Assembly: GCA_963920575.1 (NCBI GenBank)
Contig: OY986965.1
Coordinates: forward strand, 28,886,007 to 28,950,006
Reading direction: 5' to 3'
Length of the DNA stretch: 64,000 bases
DNA from: Narthecium ossifragum
Taxonomy: Eukaryota > Streptophyta > Magnoliopsida > Dioscoreales > Nartheciaceae
The notes beneath the pieces are model-generated. The model was not told where the DNA came from. It saw only the letters and a program-made list of their open reading frames with translations, and did no database searches. This document shows, one piece after another, positions 47,909-60,435 of this stretch. The translations under genes and the position numbers were made by a program. Each line of letters begins with the position of its first letter. The first letter of the stretch is position 1.

Positions 47909-48794
47909 GCTCTCTCTCTCTCCCGTCTCTCTCTCTCACTTCCCACGTCAGCAAAACCTGCTCACGTCAGCCAAAACTAGTCAAAATTGATAAAAACAGT
48001 CAAAATCGCATAATGACTGGTTTGCCGTTAAAATGTACTAACGTGCATTTGATGATGGATTTATACTACACCACTATGTAACCTGGAGCATTTTTTGATA
48101 ATTCTGAAACTATGTGGTACTAAACTGCAAAACTCAGAAACTACATGGTATCAAACTACTTTTTGGCCAATATTTTAAGATTAAAATATTATTTTAATGT
48201 TTTAATTTTAATATTTTAAGTGGCAAATAATGTTAATAATATCATATTGTAATAAAAATATTAATATAAATGGATCCCATATGTAACGTGGCACCTCGTG
48301 ATTGGTCCACGTCATCTAAAATAGTATTATTTTTAATATAAGAAAATTATTAAAATATTAAATAGTTGGGGGTGATCATATCCCACTTCAAACACCAACC
48401 AAACACCAGATTTCAGAAACCCCCAGAAGTCACTTTACTTCACTCCCCAGAAGTCACTTCACTTCAGCTCACTTCTCAGCAACCAAACAGGCCCTTAGAA
48501 AAAGTGAGGTTAAAGAATGATGATAGGAAAAAATAGAGTGATGATGGTAGGTAGAATGGGGATAATATAGTAATGATTACTTTTGGTATTTAAGAAGGTG
48601 TTTGGTGTGTGGTTAGCTTATTTCCGGTTAATGGGGGTTAAGGGATTTCGGGATTAGCTTATTCTGGATTAAGGGGGTTAAGGAATATGGATAGGAAAAA
48701 GTAGAGTGGTGGTGGTAGGTGGAATGAGGATAAAATAGTAATGATTATTTTTTATTTTTGAGGATAAGTATGGGGATAAGAGGAGTTAGGGGGT

Positions 48795-48818
48795 GGGGGG
48801 GGGGGGGGGGGGGGGGGG
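48795..48818. repeat. Poly-G run of 24
   Basis: An uninterrupted run of G within a Tourist-like sequence. Its exact length is likely to be unreliable in the assembly. The complement would be C-rich and prone to polymerase slippage. Confidence 0.9.
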
Positions 48819-48876
48819 TTTTCACCCAATTTCAAACACAGCGATAAGGGCGGTTACCCCTTAAACAATACCAAAT

Positions 48877-51389
48877 ATAGGCTAAATCGTTCATTGAGAT
48901 GTTATCTTTTGAGCAAAAGGAAAGCTCATTATTAAAGTACAAATGTTGGTAGGGTAATTTGCAGACCTGATCAAATCCGTACTCCGACCGATATTTTAAT
49001 CTATAATTAACAATAAACTCTCATGTCCAAGCTTGGCCCGGCCTGGCTTGGGGCATCTATCTAGCTCGTAATTTTCCCAGGCCCAAATCGGGAAAAAAAG
49101 ATTTGAACAGGCCCGCTTATGAGCGTAACAGGCCTGCTTATGAGCGCAAGGCTCTTTCGAGGCCTTTTGGTCCATGATCAGGTCCAGTGGTTTGGCACTC
49201 CGGATAAACTAATTGGTTGTATAATTATAAGTTAAGTTTATCTTTACAAAAAAGCCCATTAGCTTTACAAAAAAGCCCAAAATGAAGCTGTTTCATCCAC
49301 ACAAAATGCTCAAACATATATTCGAAGAGAGAGGACACCGGCTTGCAGCAATTCTATAACAGCTTAGTTATCTTGCTCCGTCTTATTTTTTTTACCTCGT
49401 TTTCTCCTTTGGCTGATCCCTTCTCACTTTGTTTGTAACATTTGTTTTCTAACTTAACTCTCCAGTCCCATTCTGAAATGTCTAGAAAGCTCTATATCTT
49501 TTAATGCATTCAGAGGTTTTTTAACCCCTCTCTCTCTCTCTTTGCTCAAAAAAAGAAAAAGAAGAAGAAAAGGTTAACATCTCCGAGAAGCAAAGGTTAC
49601 ACTACAACTTTTCCTATTTGGTTACTTTTAAAAAGAGATCATGATTCATGAAAGATGCTCAATAGGTCGGCATGCATGGATTTCGTATTTTAATTGGATC
49701 GTATAACTTGGTGATAGGAATCGTATGCTATTTTTAAAAAGAGATTAAAGGTGTGGGTTACTGGGGTGTTAGGTGTCTTATGTTCTACGACTCATATATT
49801 CGTTATTAATACTCGCCACCACATTTATCTCATAAAAATGTATACTTTCCTCTTTATAAGATTTTTACCATAATGTTATATATCTTTCGGTTCTTCTTTA
49901 TTATTAAGTGGTTTTACTGTGAGATCCAGTAGAGCTGGACCAGGACCACATCAGTATCAGGCCGACAATTAACCCGGCATGCGGCCTCGATCGAAAAGTT
50001 CTCTCACTTTTTTGTATTCATTCATTTTTAACTACATGCTATAATTATGATTCACTTTGATGGTTTGGTTTTTCCTATATTTATAATACAATCAAATAAA
50101 TATAGTTTTTCATTCTTCGATGATAGGCTGTTCGTCCCTTTTTTTTATTTTTAATTGTATTTTTTTCTCTTAATATATTAGAAAGTCGAAATTACCTCTT
50201 TCAATGACCAATCACATGCTTAATATCAATGTAACTCACATAATCATCAAAGAAAGTGACCCAAAAGAGAACAAGAATGTCGGAAGATGAAATCAGCAGA
50301 AGACAAGGCACCTATCAGACAGCGACTTTCAAAATTCAAACACGAATATTTTCCCCTTCGAACTGTTCATAAAACCCACCTCCTCCCGTAGTTGGAAAAT
50401 GCCGCCAGATATCATTTTCAAATGATAAAAATGGTACCTCATTGGTTTTGTGAACACTGTGCCTTGGCATTTATTTTGCTTAGAATCAAGGTGCAGGTTG
50501 AACCCAATGGGCTCGTTCGTGCTTGCATTCAATTGGAAAGCAATGTTTACCAGTTATTGGGAAATAACATTCACGAGAATAATACCTAACTTTTTGTGTA
50601 TGGTTGTTGACCAAACAGCGAATGAGCAAAATATATATATATAGGTCAGATCGTATCTAAAAGAATTCTAGTCACAGGTCGTCTGTATGAAAGAATTCTA
50701 ATCACTCAATCCCGATCAATAAACATGTTTGGTTGCGTGAGGTAATGTGTATTTGACTTATTACGGAGAATTAAGGTGGTCGAATCGAATGGGTTGATAC
50801 ATGGATGCTTGCATTAAATTGGAAAATAATGTTCACTGCGTACAATAATACATAATCCGTGTGTTTGGCTGTTGATCAAACAGCAAGTGAACAATATACA
50901 TTGCATACGAAAGAAATCTGAATCACTCGTCGCAAATGGAAGAACTTACCACCCGACCCAAAAGTTTAAAAGTCAGTCGATGATGATGAGTTTGTATTAA
51001 TATAATGGTTGTTTTTGGTTACATGACAAGGGAAGGAGAGGGAGAGGAATGAAGAGATCTTATCAGTGTTTGGTATGATCATGGTAAAAGAATAGGGAGA
51101 GACCTTGCCGGGGTTTGGTATGCCCAAAAACAAGATGGGAAAAACGTATGAATGACAATGGAGTTATTGAAATATCGATGTCAGATTATCTCATTAATAT
51201 GAGATATTTATTAAAATGATAGTCTTGTAGTCTCAATATACGTTGATTAGAATATGAGGAAAAGAAAACTTGATTCCTCTTAAAAAGAGAGCAATATGAT
51301 TTCCATTGCTGACATGAGAGCTCAAGAGAGTCGACTTACTCTCCTGAGCTTAAAGGCCAACCAAACGTGGCTACTGATGGGAGTCATCA
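48877..51389. other. Intergenic, no gene seen
   Basis: AT-rich sequence with chance frames only. A (CT)n tract followed by GCTCAAAAAAAG near 49530-49560 resembles a plant LINE 3' tail. Imperfect repeats near 50390-50620 and 50800-50900 (ATTGGAAA-CAATGTT context) suggest a duplicated fragment. Confidence 0.35.
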
Positions 51390-51443
51390 CTCCCTCTCCC
51401 ACTCCCACTCCCACTCCCACTCTCACTCCCACTCCCACTCCCA
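51390..51443. repeat. Microsatellite (CACTCC)n
   Basis: Eight or so CACTCC/CACTCT hexamers in a row. The Ser-His or Pro-Thr frames across it are artefacts of the repeat. Confidence 0.9.
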
Positions 51444-51599
51444 GGGTGAAGCATGCAACCAAACACAATGCAATATAGTATATGTTGGTGTGGAACTATT
51501 GTCATTGATCGGCAAAGACAGAATAGTCAAAATCATGGACGTGCAAATACCCAACTCCTTCGAACTCAGTTCGAACATAGATGTTAAAGCTATGGAAAA

Positions 51600-52050
51600 T
51601 CTTGATGAGAAGTAAATATATAAAGTAGAAAATGGATAATGAGAAGTAATGGAAAATGGATGATGAGAAGTGGATGATGGATGATAGACGATGAGAAGCA
51701 GTGAAAAATAGATGATGAGAAGTCATGGAAAATGGATGATGATAAGTGGTGGAAAATAAATGATGAGAAGTCGTGAAAAATGGATGATGAGAACCGGTAG
51801 AAAATAGATGATGAGAAGTGGATGATGAGCTTGTTAGAACCACTCTCATGAATGAAAGCTTCATTATAGGAAATTTAAAGAAAGAAAAAGGCTTCATTGT
51901 TGAAATTTAAATGTACATGAAGATAAATAACGATAAAATGCTACATTGAAAACAAAGATAAAAAAAACTATATTAGAAATAAAGATAAAAAGATAAAAAG
52001 CTGCATTAGAAATAAAGATAAAAGTTGATTTTACTCTTGATCTCGGGAGA
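51600..52050. repeat. Purine-rich tandem repeats (GATGATGAGAAG and AAAGATAAA)
   Basis: From ~51620 to 51830, imperfect ~20-36-base units of TGGAAAATGGATGATGAGAAG repeat. From ~51915 to 52025 a second array of AAATAAAGATAAA-type units follows. Both are low-complexity and non-coding. Confidence 0.8.
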
Positions 52051-52171
52051 GATTTCTTCCTCATCTTCATGCATTTTATAGAGTTTCTAGCATAACTACT
52101 TTGGAACTTCTTTGAAACCGTAGGCATAATTACTTTGGAACCGTCATAATTGCCATAATTGACATCTTCAG

Positions 52172-52672
52172 TGCATGTGAGCTTGGTTGTGTGAAAGTGA
52201 TTTTGGAATCTGATAGTTCATTTCTTATTGGATGCATCAATGGTCGGTTGTCTTGGCTGACGGATTTTTGCGGTATTTTGAGAGATATTTGTAGCATCTC
52301 AGCATATTTTGGCACAATCATCTTTAGATCTGTGCATCGAGATCTTGTAGGGCAAGTGGATAGGCTGGCTGACCTAGGCAGGGTTCATCGTTGGTCCCAT
52401 TCTTGGGTCTTTGCACCCGGATCTGAGATACCAAGGGATTTTCCTCTTGATATCTAGTTTTGTTGGCGTTTGGAGTTGTATAGTAGGTGTTGTATTTCCT
52501 GGGGTGATTTTGGATGGTTTTTTTGACAGTACAGATTGGTTCTCACAATTTTGGGTTGGTTGGTATACTTGTTGGGGGTGATATTCTTATTGATGTATGA
52601 TTGTAACTGACTTTTTGATCCTATATAAACTCTACATAGCCTGCGGGCTCAATTGCTCAAAAAATTTTTTTT
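52172..52672 (+). mobile_element. LINE 3' fragment with RNase H-like coding remnant
   Basis: The frame from ~52172 reads ELGCVKVILESDSSFLIGCI and FRSVHRDLVGQVDRLADLG, matching the ExDS and H-R-N/D-x-x-AD-x-LA pattern of the RNase H domain at the end of many plant L1-type polyproteins. The frame closes at 52457. It is followed by an untranslated tail ending GCTCAATTGCTCAAAAAA at ~52643-52666. It is 5'-truncated. No clear target duplication was found. Confidence 0.7.
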
Positions 52673-53506
52673 TGACATATTCAGTTTTTTATGAAATTGT
52701 CATCACAGAGTATATTGTCTTCCATTGCAATTTGGCCGATGATAACCTTGGAATGTGAAAAAACTCAAAACATGAAAGTTAAGGGTCTTCAAATTTTCCT
52801 TTCCAATAGTCTAAAAGTCAATCCATTTTGACATCGTATGAGAAAGTTATGATCGAAATAATTGATCATTTTTTAGACGATTGCATTTGGACAAGTGAAA
52901 TTCGATCATTATTTATTATTTTACCACCAAACATTTTAGCTGTCAGTTTTACACATTAAACGATCGAATCTAAAAATCTCGTCAACATGAAAGTTGTAAA
53001 TCATTTCATTCTCTTTTCAATGGTTTAAGAATCAACCAATTTGAATATTGATGTAAAAGTTATGATTAAAAACTTCAATTGTATCAAAACTAAAGATAAA
53101 TACCATTTAATAATAATATTTATGAAATTATAATTTATTTTATAAATCACCCTAATAACTTTAAGACATTGTTATATTTATGACTATCGGTATCATCAAT
53201 CAATGGATTTTAGCCGTCAGAATATGATAATTGCGTGGTATTAGTGGATCCAGGTATCGGATCCAGGTATCCGTATGTATTGACCATTAAAAATTGGCTA
53301 GTCGAACTTGTTGTGACATATGCCTGGTAGTAAATTGAGATTTAACATATTTAATATGACAAGGATTGCACAAGATCCGAGTAGAATGCATCCAATTGGA
53401 CTGATCAAATGGCCACCAAAGACCCCAACTTTGGTGGATCAACAGCACCAGAGGTGTCCCATGTGTTTGTCTCACCTAATTAAGCAATTATTAGTTTTAA
53501 TGTACA
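52673..53506. other. Intergenic, no gene seen
   Basis: AT-rich with no convincing feature beyond a short GGATCCAGGTATC direct repeat near 53245-53270. Confidence 0.4.
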
Positions 53507-53586
53507 GTAATAATAATAATAATAATAATAATAAATGATAGATACGTATCTATAGATAATACAATGGCATAATAATAATAATAAAT
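53507..53586. repeat. Microsatellite (AAT)n, two tracts
   Basis: (AAT)n at about 53507-53534 and a shorter tract at about 53570-53584, separated by a short unique stretch. Confidence 0.9.
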
Positions 53587-53645
53587 GCATAATAATTAAG
53601 CAATCATTAGCTTTGATACAATGGAAGTAATAAAGAAGCGAAGCG

Positions 53646-53850
53646 GCCCTTGTTTGGTATGGGGTTAAGTGGGTTATCCTGCTTAACCCCATTCTTATCC
53701 CAAAACACCAAATATTATCATTACTATTTTATTTTCATTTCATCTATCATCACCGCTCTATTTTTTCCTATTCACATTCATTAACCTCATTTTTTCTAAC
53801 TCTATTATTCCTTAATTTCATTTTTTCTAACCCCATGTCAAATGGACTAA
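53646..53850. mobile_element. Tourist-like MITE fragment
   Basis: Begins GGCCCTTGTTTGGTATGGGG and ends near TAACCCCATGTCAAATGGAC. It shares GGGGTTAAG and TTATCC phrases with the element at 62197-63449. The inverted ends are imperfect and no duplication is clear. Confidence 0.6.
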
Positions 53851-54430
53851 TGAGATATTTTATGTTGGTCCTGTCTGAATGGAGTCCTTGTGCTTTGTAT
53901 GCACTCTAGATTCCTCGCTATTGTCCCAAAAGTCTAATGATATTCTCTTTAGTTTCATCTTGCTTTAGAAACTTAAGCTGATAAGACCAAGGGTTAATAT
54001 CATCGAACCCTTTGAAATATACTAAATATCACAAACTCCCTACATTACTGATGATATATAAAAAATTCTCAAACCTACAAAACGAGCAATGTTTTAAGGG
54101 GGCATTTCAGATTTTTAGGAGGTTTTTGTGATATCTGGTTTGTTTTTAGAATATCTTATTAAATTCATTTGAAAATTATATATGCCATTTATATTATATT
54201 TTAACAGTTCTTTTCAAAGAAGTGTATGAAGCCAATCAAAGCGCTGCCCGGATAGTTAGATGGCCTCAATGAGAAAATATAAATCTATATGTTACGATAA
54301 ATAACCATCGAAGAAATCAACCAATGACCGACAACACGTGTAATGCTGACATTTATATGAAGTCAGTTAGTTTATTCCCTTTACTATGTCATCAGCAATA
54401 TACTGGAAAGATGCCCACACACTCCCAATC

Positions 54431-54435
<5 letters not shown>
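53851..54435. other. Intergenic, no gene seen
   Basis: No feature supported. Confidence 0.4.

Positions 54436-54463
<28 letters not shown>
54436..54463. repeat. Microsatellite (TA)n
   Basis: About 14 TA dinucleotides in a row. Confidence 0.92.
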
Positions 54464-54466
<3 letters not shown>

Positions 54467-54695
54467 AAGATGAGCTACGAGGCCGAGTGATACGGGACTC
54501 AATTTCAGACTACATTAAGGCAGCGAACTCGCTGACATAGTGCCGGCAGCCACATGCCTAGCCTGGTATGTGAAATTGTTTGTCACCGCATTTACCCGGA
54601 GAACCGCCAATAACTACGCCTCAACGTCACTACTGGCCATTACCCTCTTAGATAAGAACCGTGCTCGTGTAGTCCCCTCATTTGACACACTCACA

Positions 54696-55070
54696 GTTGA
54701 TTTTCAATATCCATTATATTCATGTAATAAGAACTCTCACGTGTCAAATTATGCTCCGACACTCATAGTTGATTTTCAATATCTATTATATTCATATAAT
54801 AAGAACTCTCACGCGTCAAATTAAAATTATCCTCCGACACTCATAGTTGATTTTCAATATATATTATATTCATGTAATAAGAATTCTCATGGGTCAGATT
54901 ATGCTCCGACACTTATAGTTGATTTTCAATATCTATTATATTCATGTAATAAGAACTCTCACGCGTCAAATTATGCTGCGACAGACACCCGTAGTTGATT
55001 TTCAATATCTATTATATTCATGTAATAAGAACTATCACGCATCAAATTATGCACCGACGGCGACTGAAAT
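54696..55070. repeat. Five tandem copies of a ~72-78-base repeat
   Basis: GTTGATTTTCAATATCTATT starts near 54696, 54768, 54846, 54918 and 54994. Each copy carries TTATATTCATGTAATAAGAA and a TC-rich ACGCGTCAAATTATGC segment. No coding function; open frames through it are repeat artefacts. Confidence 0.9.
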
Positions 55071-55721
55071 CAAATTATTCTCTCTCTTATTTTTTTTATA
55101 TAGTTTATTACATATATGTCCCTATGATATTACATAAGTACTCTTGACATCCTCTATATTTCAGAAAAATCCCTATAAATATTTAAAGATTCAAAAAATA
55201 CCCTTCGACATTAACGGAGCATGGTAAATTATCTATTTTACCCTTAGCCTGCCGTTGGAGGTTTAAATTTGAATCAATTGGAAAACAGACATTTGACGGG
55301 TTCATCAACGTGGTGTGTGGACTGGGAGGTATTGTTTGAATTTTTTTCGAATGGATGTTTTTGAATATAACAACCTTATAGCCTTATAGGTGGTATATAA
55401 ATGTAATAAACCCTATTTTCCCTAAGCTTTCTGATCTCGGCCGTCGATGCACAATCCAATGACTGAGCATTCTCCGGAGCCGAGAGAGGGATGCCGTCGA
55501 CGAAGAGCTCTTTATGCGGCGCATCTCTGTGACTACGTGGTAGGGTATGCGCCCCATGTGAGACTGCCAGTGTCCCTTATTGCCCGTTAAATTATACAGC
55601 AGCTGAGAGAGAGATCCAGAGATCGAGGAGTTTATTTTATTTATTTATGAATACACCCCCTTCTAAAGACTAATAGCTAAATTATATATACACACGTAGC
55701 AGTCTCCTATGGTTGTAATAT
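55071..55721. promoter_or_regulatory. Upstream region of FAD3
   Basis: No gene seen. The last ~300 bases should include the FAD3 promoter; the only core element I can place is the TATA box at 55722-55729. Confidence 0.4.
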
Positions 55722-55729
55722 TATAAATA
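55722..55729 (+). promoter_or_regulatory. TATA box of FAD3
   Basis: TATAAATA, 58 bases before the ATG at 55787. Initiation ~30 bases downstream would fall at about 55755, which is after the alternative in-frame ATG at 55739 and so favours 55787 as the start codon. Confidence 0.6.
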
Positions 55730-55786
55730 CCCCCCTCCATGGGTCCCTTTGTTGCCGTGAGCGAGAGACAGAGATCCGAGCGAGTC

Positions 55787-58700
55787 ATGGGGAGAGGGGG
55801 GGATGCCGGGTTCCGAGGAGCGGCGAAGCTGCCGCCGTTCCGGATCGCGGACATCCGGGCGGCCATCCCGGCGCACTGCTGGGAGAAGAGCCCGTGGCGG
55901 TCCATGTCCTTCGTCGTCCGGGACGTCGCCATCGTCTTGGCCCTCGCCGCCGCCGCCGCCTGGCTCGACAGCTGGGCGTTCTGGCCGGCCTACTGGCTCG
56001 CCCAGGGCACCATGTTCTGGGCTCTCTTCGTGCTCGGCCACGACTGGTATTCCATATCTATATCTACATCATATCAGATCATATAGTCTTGTTGAGATTT
56101 TGGTGGATATATAAAAAACTAACTGGGCGGAGGTACGTGTCTCAGTGGGCATGGGAGCTTCTCCGACGTCGCCGCCCTGAACACCATCGTCGGCCACTTC
56201 CTCCACTCGGTCATTCTAGTGCCATACCATGGATGGTTTGATGATCTCTTTGCTCATCTTGTTTGATTCTTAGGCTGGCTTTCGAATCATTCGTCTCGGT
56301 GCTGAGATCGATCGGTATTCTTTGTGCCCATGTTTGCAGGAGGATAAGCCACCGGACTCACCACCAAAACCACGGCCACGTCGACAAGGATGAGTCTTGG
56401 CATCCGGTCAGTGCCCTTAATTTCCTACATAGATCTATAATAAACCCTTAATTATTATTAGTCCCTGGTAAATTTAGCTCATGAAGGATGGTAAAAAAGA
56501 AAATTGATCTTTGAAAGCAATGTTCACTTTTATATTTTTTTCCATTTGAATCCGCTAAGATCCGTAGACGTTGAGTATTAATGTCCAAATCATATTCAAA
56601 TTGGAAATAGAATGAAGTCATCCGAGCAAGATGATCAATGGAAAAGGGATTTGGCATGTGCCCTTGATAACTATTGTGTACCAACCAACCGTAAAATAGC
56701 ACAAATTATTAGTTTTCCATTCTTAGAAATTGCGTCTAGTTTCGCTAGCTTCTGCTGTTTCTTTTAAACCGCAGACTGAGTGGAGCCAAAAGATACGTGA
56801 CAACTTGCATGGAATAACTTAGCAGAGTCATTATTGATTGCATCGATCGTGTGCTACCAAATTCGGATCAGATCCGTTACGTCTGATAGAAACATCCTGT
56901 TGCTTGAAAGAGGCATACATAGTTAAGGAAAGGTAGGGGAAGAGTTAATATAAGACGCAAGCCAATAGCCCATATATAGAAGAGAAGATACCTACCTCCT
57001 TACCCATACGACATGCGTGAATGAAAGGAGGAGTGGTCCTTTAAAACCAATTAGACAGACCTCTTCCCTATTTTCGCATGAGCAAAATCAAGAAGCGTTG
57101 GGAATTTAATTAACCGACTGTAAAATTAATAAAATAGAAAACAGACAAATGAAGGCCTAGCTAGACATGTTGGTTGGTACATATGAGAGCGTCATGCACA
57201 TGCGCACTGTACCATCCATGATTAATTAGACAGATCTCTGTTGCTCAGATTAGAGGCAAATTTGGCCGAGTTAGAAAATCCGGATCTAGTCGGAATGGCA
57301 ATTAATTTTACAGTCGGTTTATTTCTTTAATTCAATCGAGAGAAGGACACCTACACCTACAGAATATATATATATCTAGTCTTCTTCTTTAAAATTGGCA
57401 TCCATCGATGCAGAGGTGCTCCCAATATCATAAATGCCTGTCATGATCAGCACTTTAAATAGTGTCGTGGGTGGTCCAAACTCCAAACATGTCTTTATGG
57501 CTGGCTTATTATGCCATGATACGATTCCTTTATTTATGATGTTTGCTAGCGATGGTTGTGTCAGGCCAGATGCAGCAGCGCATTAAACATCTGATACGAA
57601 CACTGTTTTATTGCCCCCCGCCCCACCACGCACACACACACAGGGAAAAAAAAGATTTCAGTATATTAATCCCTCGAATTTTATTTTATGATATATAAAT
57701 CTCTCCACGTTTGATACATGGTTAGAAAAAAATGAGATCAAGGGAGAATAAGGTTAGAAAAAATAAAATTAAGAAATAAAAATAGAAAAAAAATAGAAGT
57801 ATAATGATAGGTGAAATATGGATTATATAATCATAACTTCTAACGGCTTCGTAAAAAATATTCATTATGATTCAACCAAAACATCACCTCTCTAGTCATT
57901 TGATGATTTGAGGTATTGTCAGGATGTGAGGGACTTGTAGGCAATTGAGCAAAATTTGAGGGACTAAAATGCTAGAAGCATGCACCACTGTTTCATGAGA
58001 TATTATAAAATATATAGTTAATTTTATCATATCACGCGATGGCAATGTTTTAACACTAAAACACATCGCAAGATACATCATGTCAAAGAAACTTTAATAA
58101 AGAACGTCCGGTGGGTGCAAACCATGTCAAGCCCAGATTATAGCAGGCAGCTAATTGAGCCTATGAAGCCCATCATGAAGCCCATCATGAAGCCCACCAG
58201 TGATCGAAGTAAAAAGCAAGCACAGCTACCGTTGATCCTTTTGTATCTGAGACTAAAACTTAATAAATGTTCTTTTTGCAGCTAACTGAGAAGACATACA
58301 AGAATCTGGATTCAACCTCCAAGAAGTTGAGATTCACCATTCCTTTTCCCATGTTTGCATTCCCTCTCTACTTGGTGAGCATTTGGATCAACCCCAAAAA
58401 AGAATTATTCAAGAGAAAAGTCTATCATCTCCTTCTCCAATTAATGCTGTTTGTTTTGTTTGAATCATCCAGCTGATACGGAGTCCCGGCAAGCAAGGCT
58501 CGCACTTCCACCCGGACAGCGACCTCTTCCTTCCCAAGGAGAAGAGCCAAGTGATGACATCCACCAGCTGCTGCCTGGCCATGGTGGCGCTCCTCCTGCA
58601 GTCGGCCTGGTCGTTCGGTCCTTTGGTGGTGATCAAGCTCTACGTCGTCCCCTACTGCGTAAGCTTTTAAGCTTTCATATGAACAACTTGTCGCAGCTGC

Positions 58701-59330
58701 TGTTGTCCATCATGCATGACTCTGAGATCTCATACATAACCAGTCGCGTTTGGATGCAGATTTTCGTGATGTGGCTGGACGCGGTGACATACCTGCACCA
58801 TCACGGCCACCACGAGAAGCTCCCTTGGTACCGTGGCGAGGTACTATGATCAGCTTCAAGTTTTTGAGATGATTGCTAAAGTTAACAGAGTAGTAGAGCT
58901 GATGACATATGTATGCTTTGGTGCAGGAATGGAGTTACCTTAGAGGAGGGCTGACAACACTAGACAGAGACTATGGATTGTTCAATAAGATCCATCATGA
59001 CATTGGAACACATGTTATACATCATCTTTTCCCTCAGATTCCACATTACAACCTCGTTGAGGCAGTGAGTATTGATTGATCTCTCCGCCATGTTTGAAAA
59101 GTTTCACATTGACTGCTTGTCACCATGGTTGTTGATGGTACTGGATGGTATATATGTTGCAGACGAAGGCGGCGAAGCCGGTGCTCGGAGAGTACTACCG
59201 GGAGCCGGACAAGTCCGGGCCGCTTCCGCTGCACCTGTTCGGCGTCCTAGCGAGGAGCCTGAGGGTGGATCACTTCGTCAGCGACGTCGGCGACATCGTT
59301 TATTATCAGACGGATCCTCAGATGGACTAA
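55787..59330 (+). CDS. FAD3: Omega-3 fatty acid desaturase, ER type
   Basis: Eight exons (55787-56046, 56146-56235, 56340-56406, 58282-58374, 58473-58658, 58760-58840, 58927-59064, 59163-59330) in consistent phase give 360 aa. All three histidine boxes of membrane desaturases are present: HDCGH at 85-89 (split by intron 1), HRTHH at 121-125 and HVIHH at 288-292. Family phrases include [34 protein letters not shown] and [20 protein letters not shown]. The enzyme inserts the third double bond into linoleate to form alpha-linolenate on ER phospholipids. The short N-terminus without a plastid transit peptide separates it from FAD7/FAD8. Hydrophobic stretches lie near 49-85 and 205-230. Intron 3 is ~1.9 kb. 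An upstream in-frame ATG at 55739 would add 16 residues but lies too close to the TATA box. Confidence 0.96.
56407..58281 (+). other. Long third intron of FAD3
   Basis: AT-rich, with a short (CA)n tract near 57626, a degraded Tourist-like patch (GGTTAGAAAAAA near 57719) and a triplicated GAAGCCCATCAT phrase near 58165-58195. No nested gene seen. Confidence 0.6.
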
Positions 59331-60435
59331 TTCGCTCAAGAGAGAGCTTCTTAATTAATTACAGCATTTGGTATTGCAAAGCAAGCAATTATAGGATATT
59401 AATAAAGATTTTGATTCTAAAGAAAAGGGTGATTTTAAGTATGATGCCATTATAAGGTTGCATCTACTTATACTTGTCAACACCCTTTGGGAGATGGTAT
59501 CTTTCCTCTGACTTGATCGAATTGTACTAAACATTACATGCATTTAATTGGTTCGGCTATTAGATGATGGACTTCTGTTTTCATGTCGGACGCTGAATTG
59601 GGTACATTGGTAAGGGCCATATCTACCATCCTTCAATCTATTGATTCACTTTCTACCGATAGATTAGATTAATCAATCGGTATATATCTACTCATTGAAT
59701 ATATCAATCATCTAATCAGTAGAACATTACCAATTAAATATATCAATCATCTAACACTATCAATTGGTTATTCTAATCCATTAGTAAAACACTAACAATG
59801 GATTAGATGTGACAATCGGGATGTGGAATATACATAGCCATATGATCATGCACACAAATATTTATCTTTTATGTTTTTATTAGTGGAGCTGATAATCCAC
59901 ATTAAAAAAATCTGGCTAACACCGTCTTGACTTAAATCTAGTACGTAAATCTAAGTATACCGTGCCCATTGGCTTATCATTAACGTTCAATATTTTTCTA
60001 TGCTTCATATTAGATCCACTAGGGCTATATTATTTAACCGTGCCCTATCAAGGTCGAGTTGCCGTCTAGAGATTATATAAAGTGAAAAGTAGAATCTTGA
60101 TCGGAGCGACGGCGACCTCGTCGGACGTCTAAATTCTTTGATAGCCACCGGTGATGCACATGACCTTGTAAACTAAAGGCAAAACAAGCTCAGGAATGAT
60201 ACAAGAAATAAGAGCATTTTGGTCTTGTTAAGTTCCGACATGACATCCCCTGTACTAAGAACACCATGGTGATGTACTGACGTTAATTATAAATTGTGAA
60301 GGTTCTTAGCTCTCTGTGTGGTGTTGCAGAGGAGGCTCATGTGCCAATTTGGGCATGAGCTTTTAGTCGTAGGAAGATTTTTTTTTCTTTGTTGTTGCAT
60401 ATATCCTTTCAAAATATAGGTAATCGGTGATAATG
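59331..60435. other. 3' flank of FAD3 and intergenic
   Basis: Imperfect ATC-AATCATCTAATC repeats between 59630 and 59780; otherwise no gene seen. Confidence 0.4.

Larger units (their letters stand above)
44308..48168. mobile_element. Mutator-like element carrying host gene sequence (Pack-MULE type)
   Basis: Long terminal inverted repeats of about 85-95 bases begin GGCCAAAAAG at 44308 and end CTTTTTGGCC at 48168. By eye about 85-90 percent of positions match, including TAGTTTCAGAATTATCAAAA in both. A perfect 9-base duplication AATATTTTA (44299-44307 and 48169-48177) is the Mutator signature. No transposase frame is seen. Instead the interior holds GC-rich host-like sequence, including a GT47-like gene fragment, plus a later solo LTR. 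Without that LTR and one TCCAG the element is about 1.5 kb. Movement would depend on a transposase from elsewhere. Confidence 0.92.
43937..48494. mobile_element. MITE with TTA duplication, interrupted by a Mutator-like element
   Basis: The left end GGACGTGTTTGGTTCATGTG and the complement of the right end GGGCCTGTTTGGTTGCTGAG form imperfect inverted repeats. TTA flanks both sides (43934-43936 and 48495-48497). Removing the inner element (44308-48168) and one copy of its duplication leaves about 690 bases. The body contains palindromes (GAAGTGACTTCAGTCCC region) and AT-rich arms with GATTGGTCCACGTCATC, a sequence that recurs in the array at 62518-63240. The 3-base TTA/TAA target fits PIF/Harbinger-type elements. 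Confidence 0.8.
43884..48876. mobile_element. Outer Tourist-like remnant enclosing the nested cluster
   Basis: The left end (GGCCCGTTTGGTATTAGG) and the complement of the right end (AGCCTATATTTGGTATTG) are partly similar. Family sequence GTTAGAAAAAGTGAG on the left resumes as AGAAAAAGTGAGGTT on the right of the inner insertion. No clean TAA duplication remains, and a second family start (GGTGTTTGGTGTGTGG) near 48596 suggests a composite. Treat the ends as approximate. Confidence 0.4.

Noticed and set aside
52191..52457. Small independent gene
   Set aside because: Its sequence matches the RNase H end of a LINE and is followed by a LINE-like tail.
55739..55786. Upstream in-frame ATG as FAD3 start
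   Set aside because: It is only ~10 bases after the TATA box and would probably not be transcribed.
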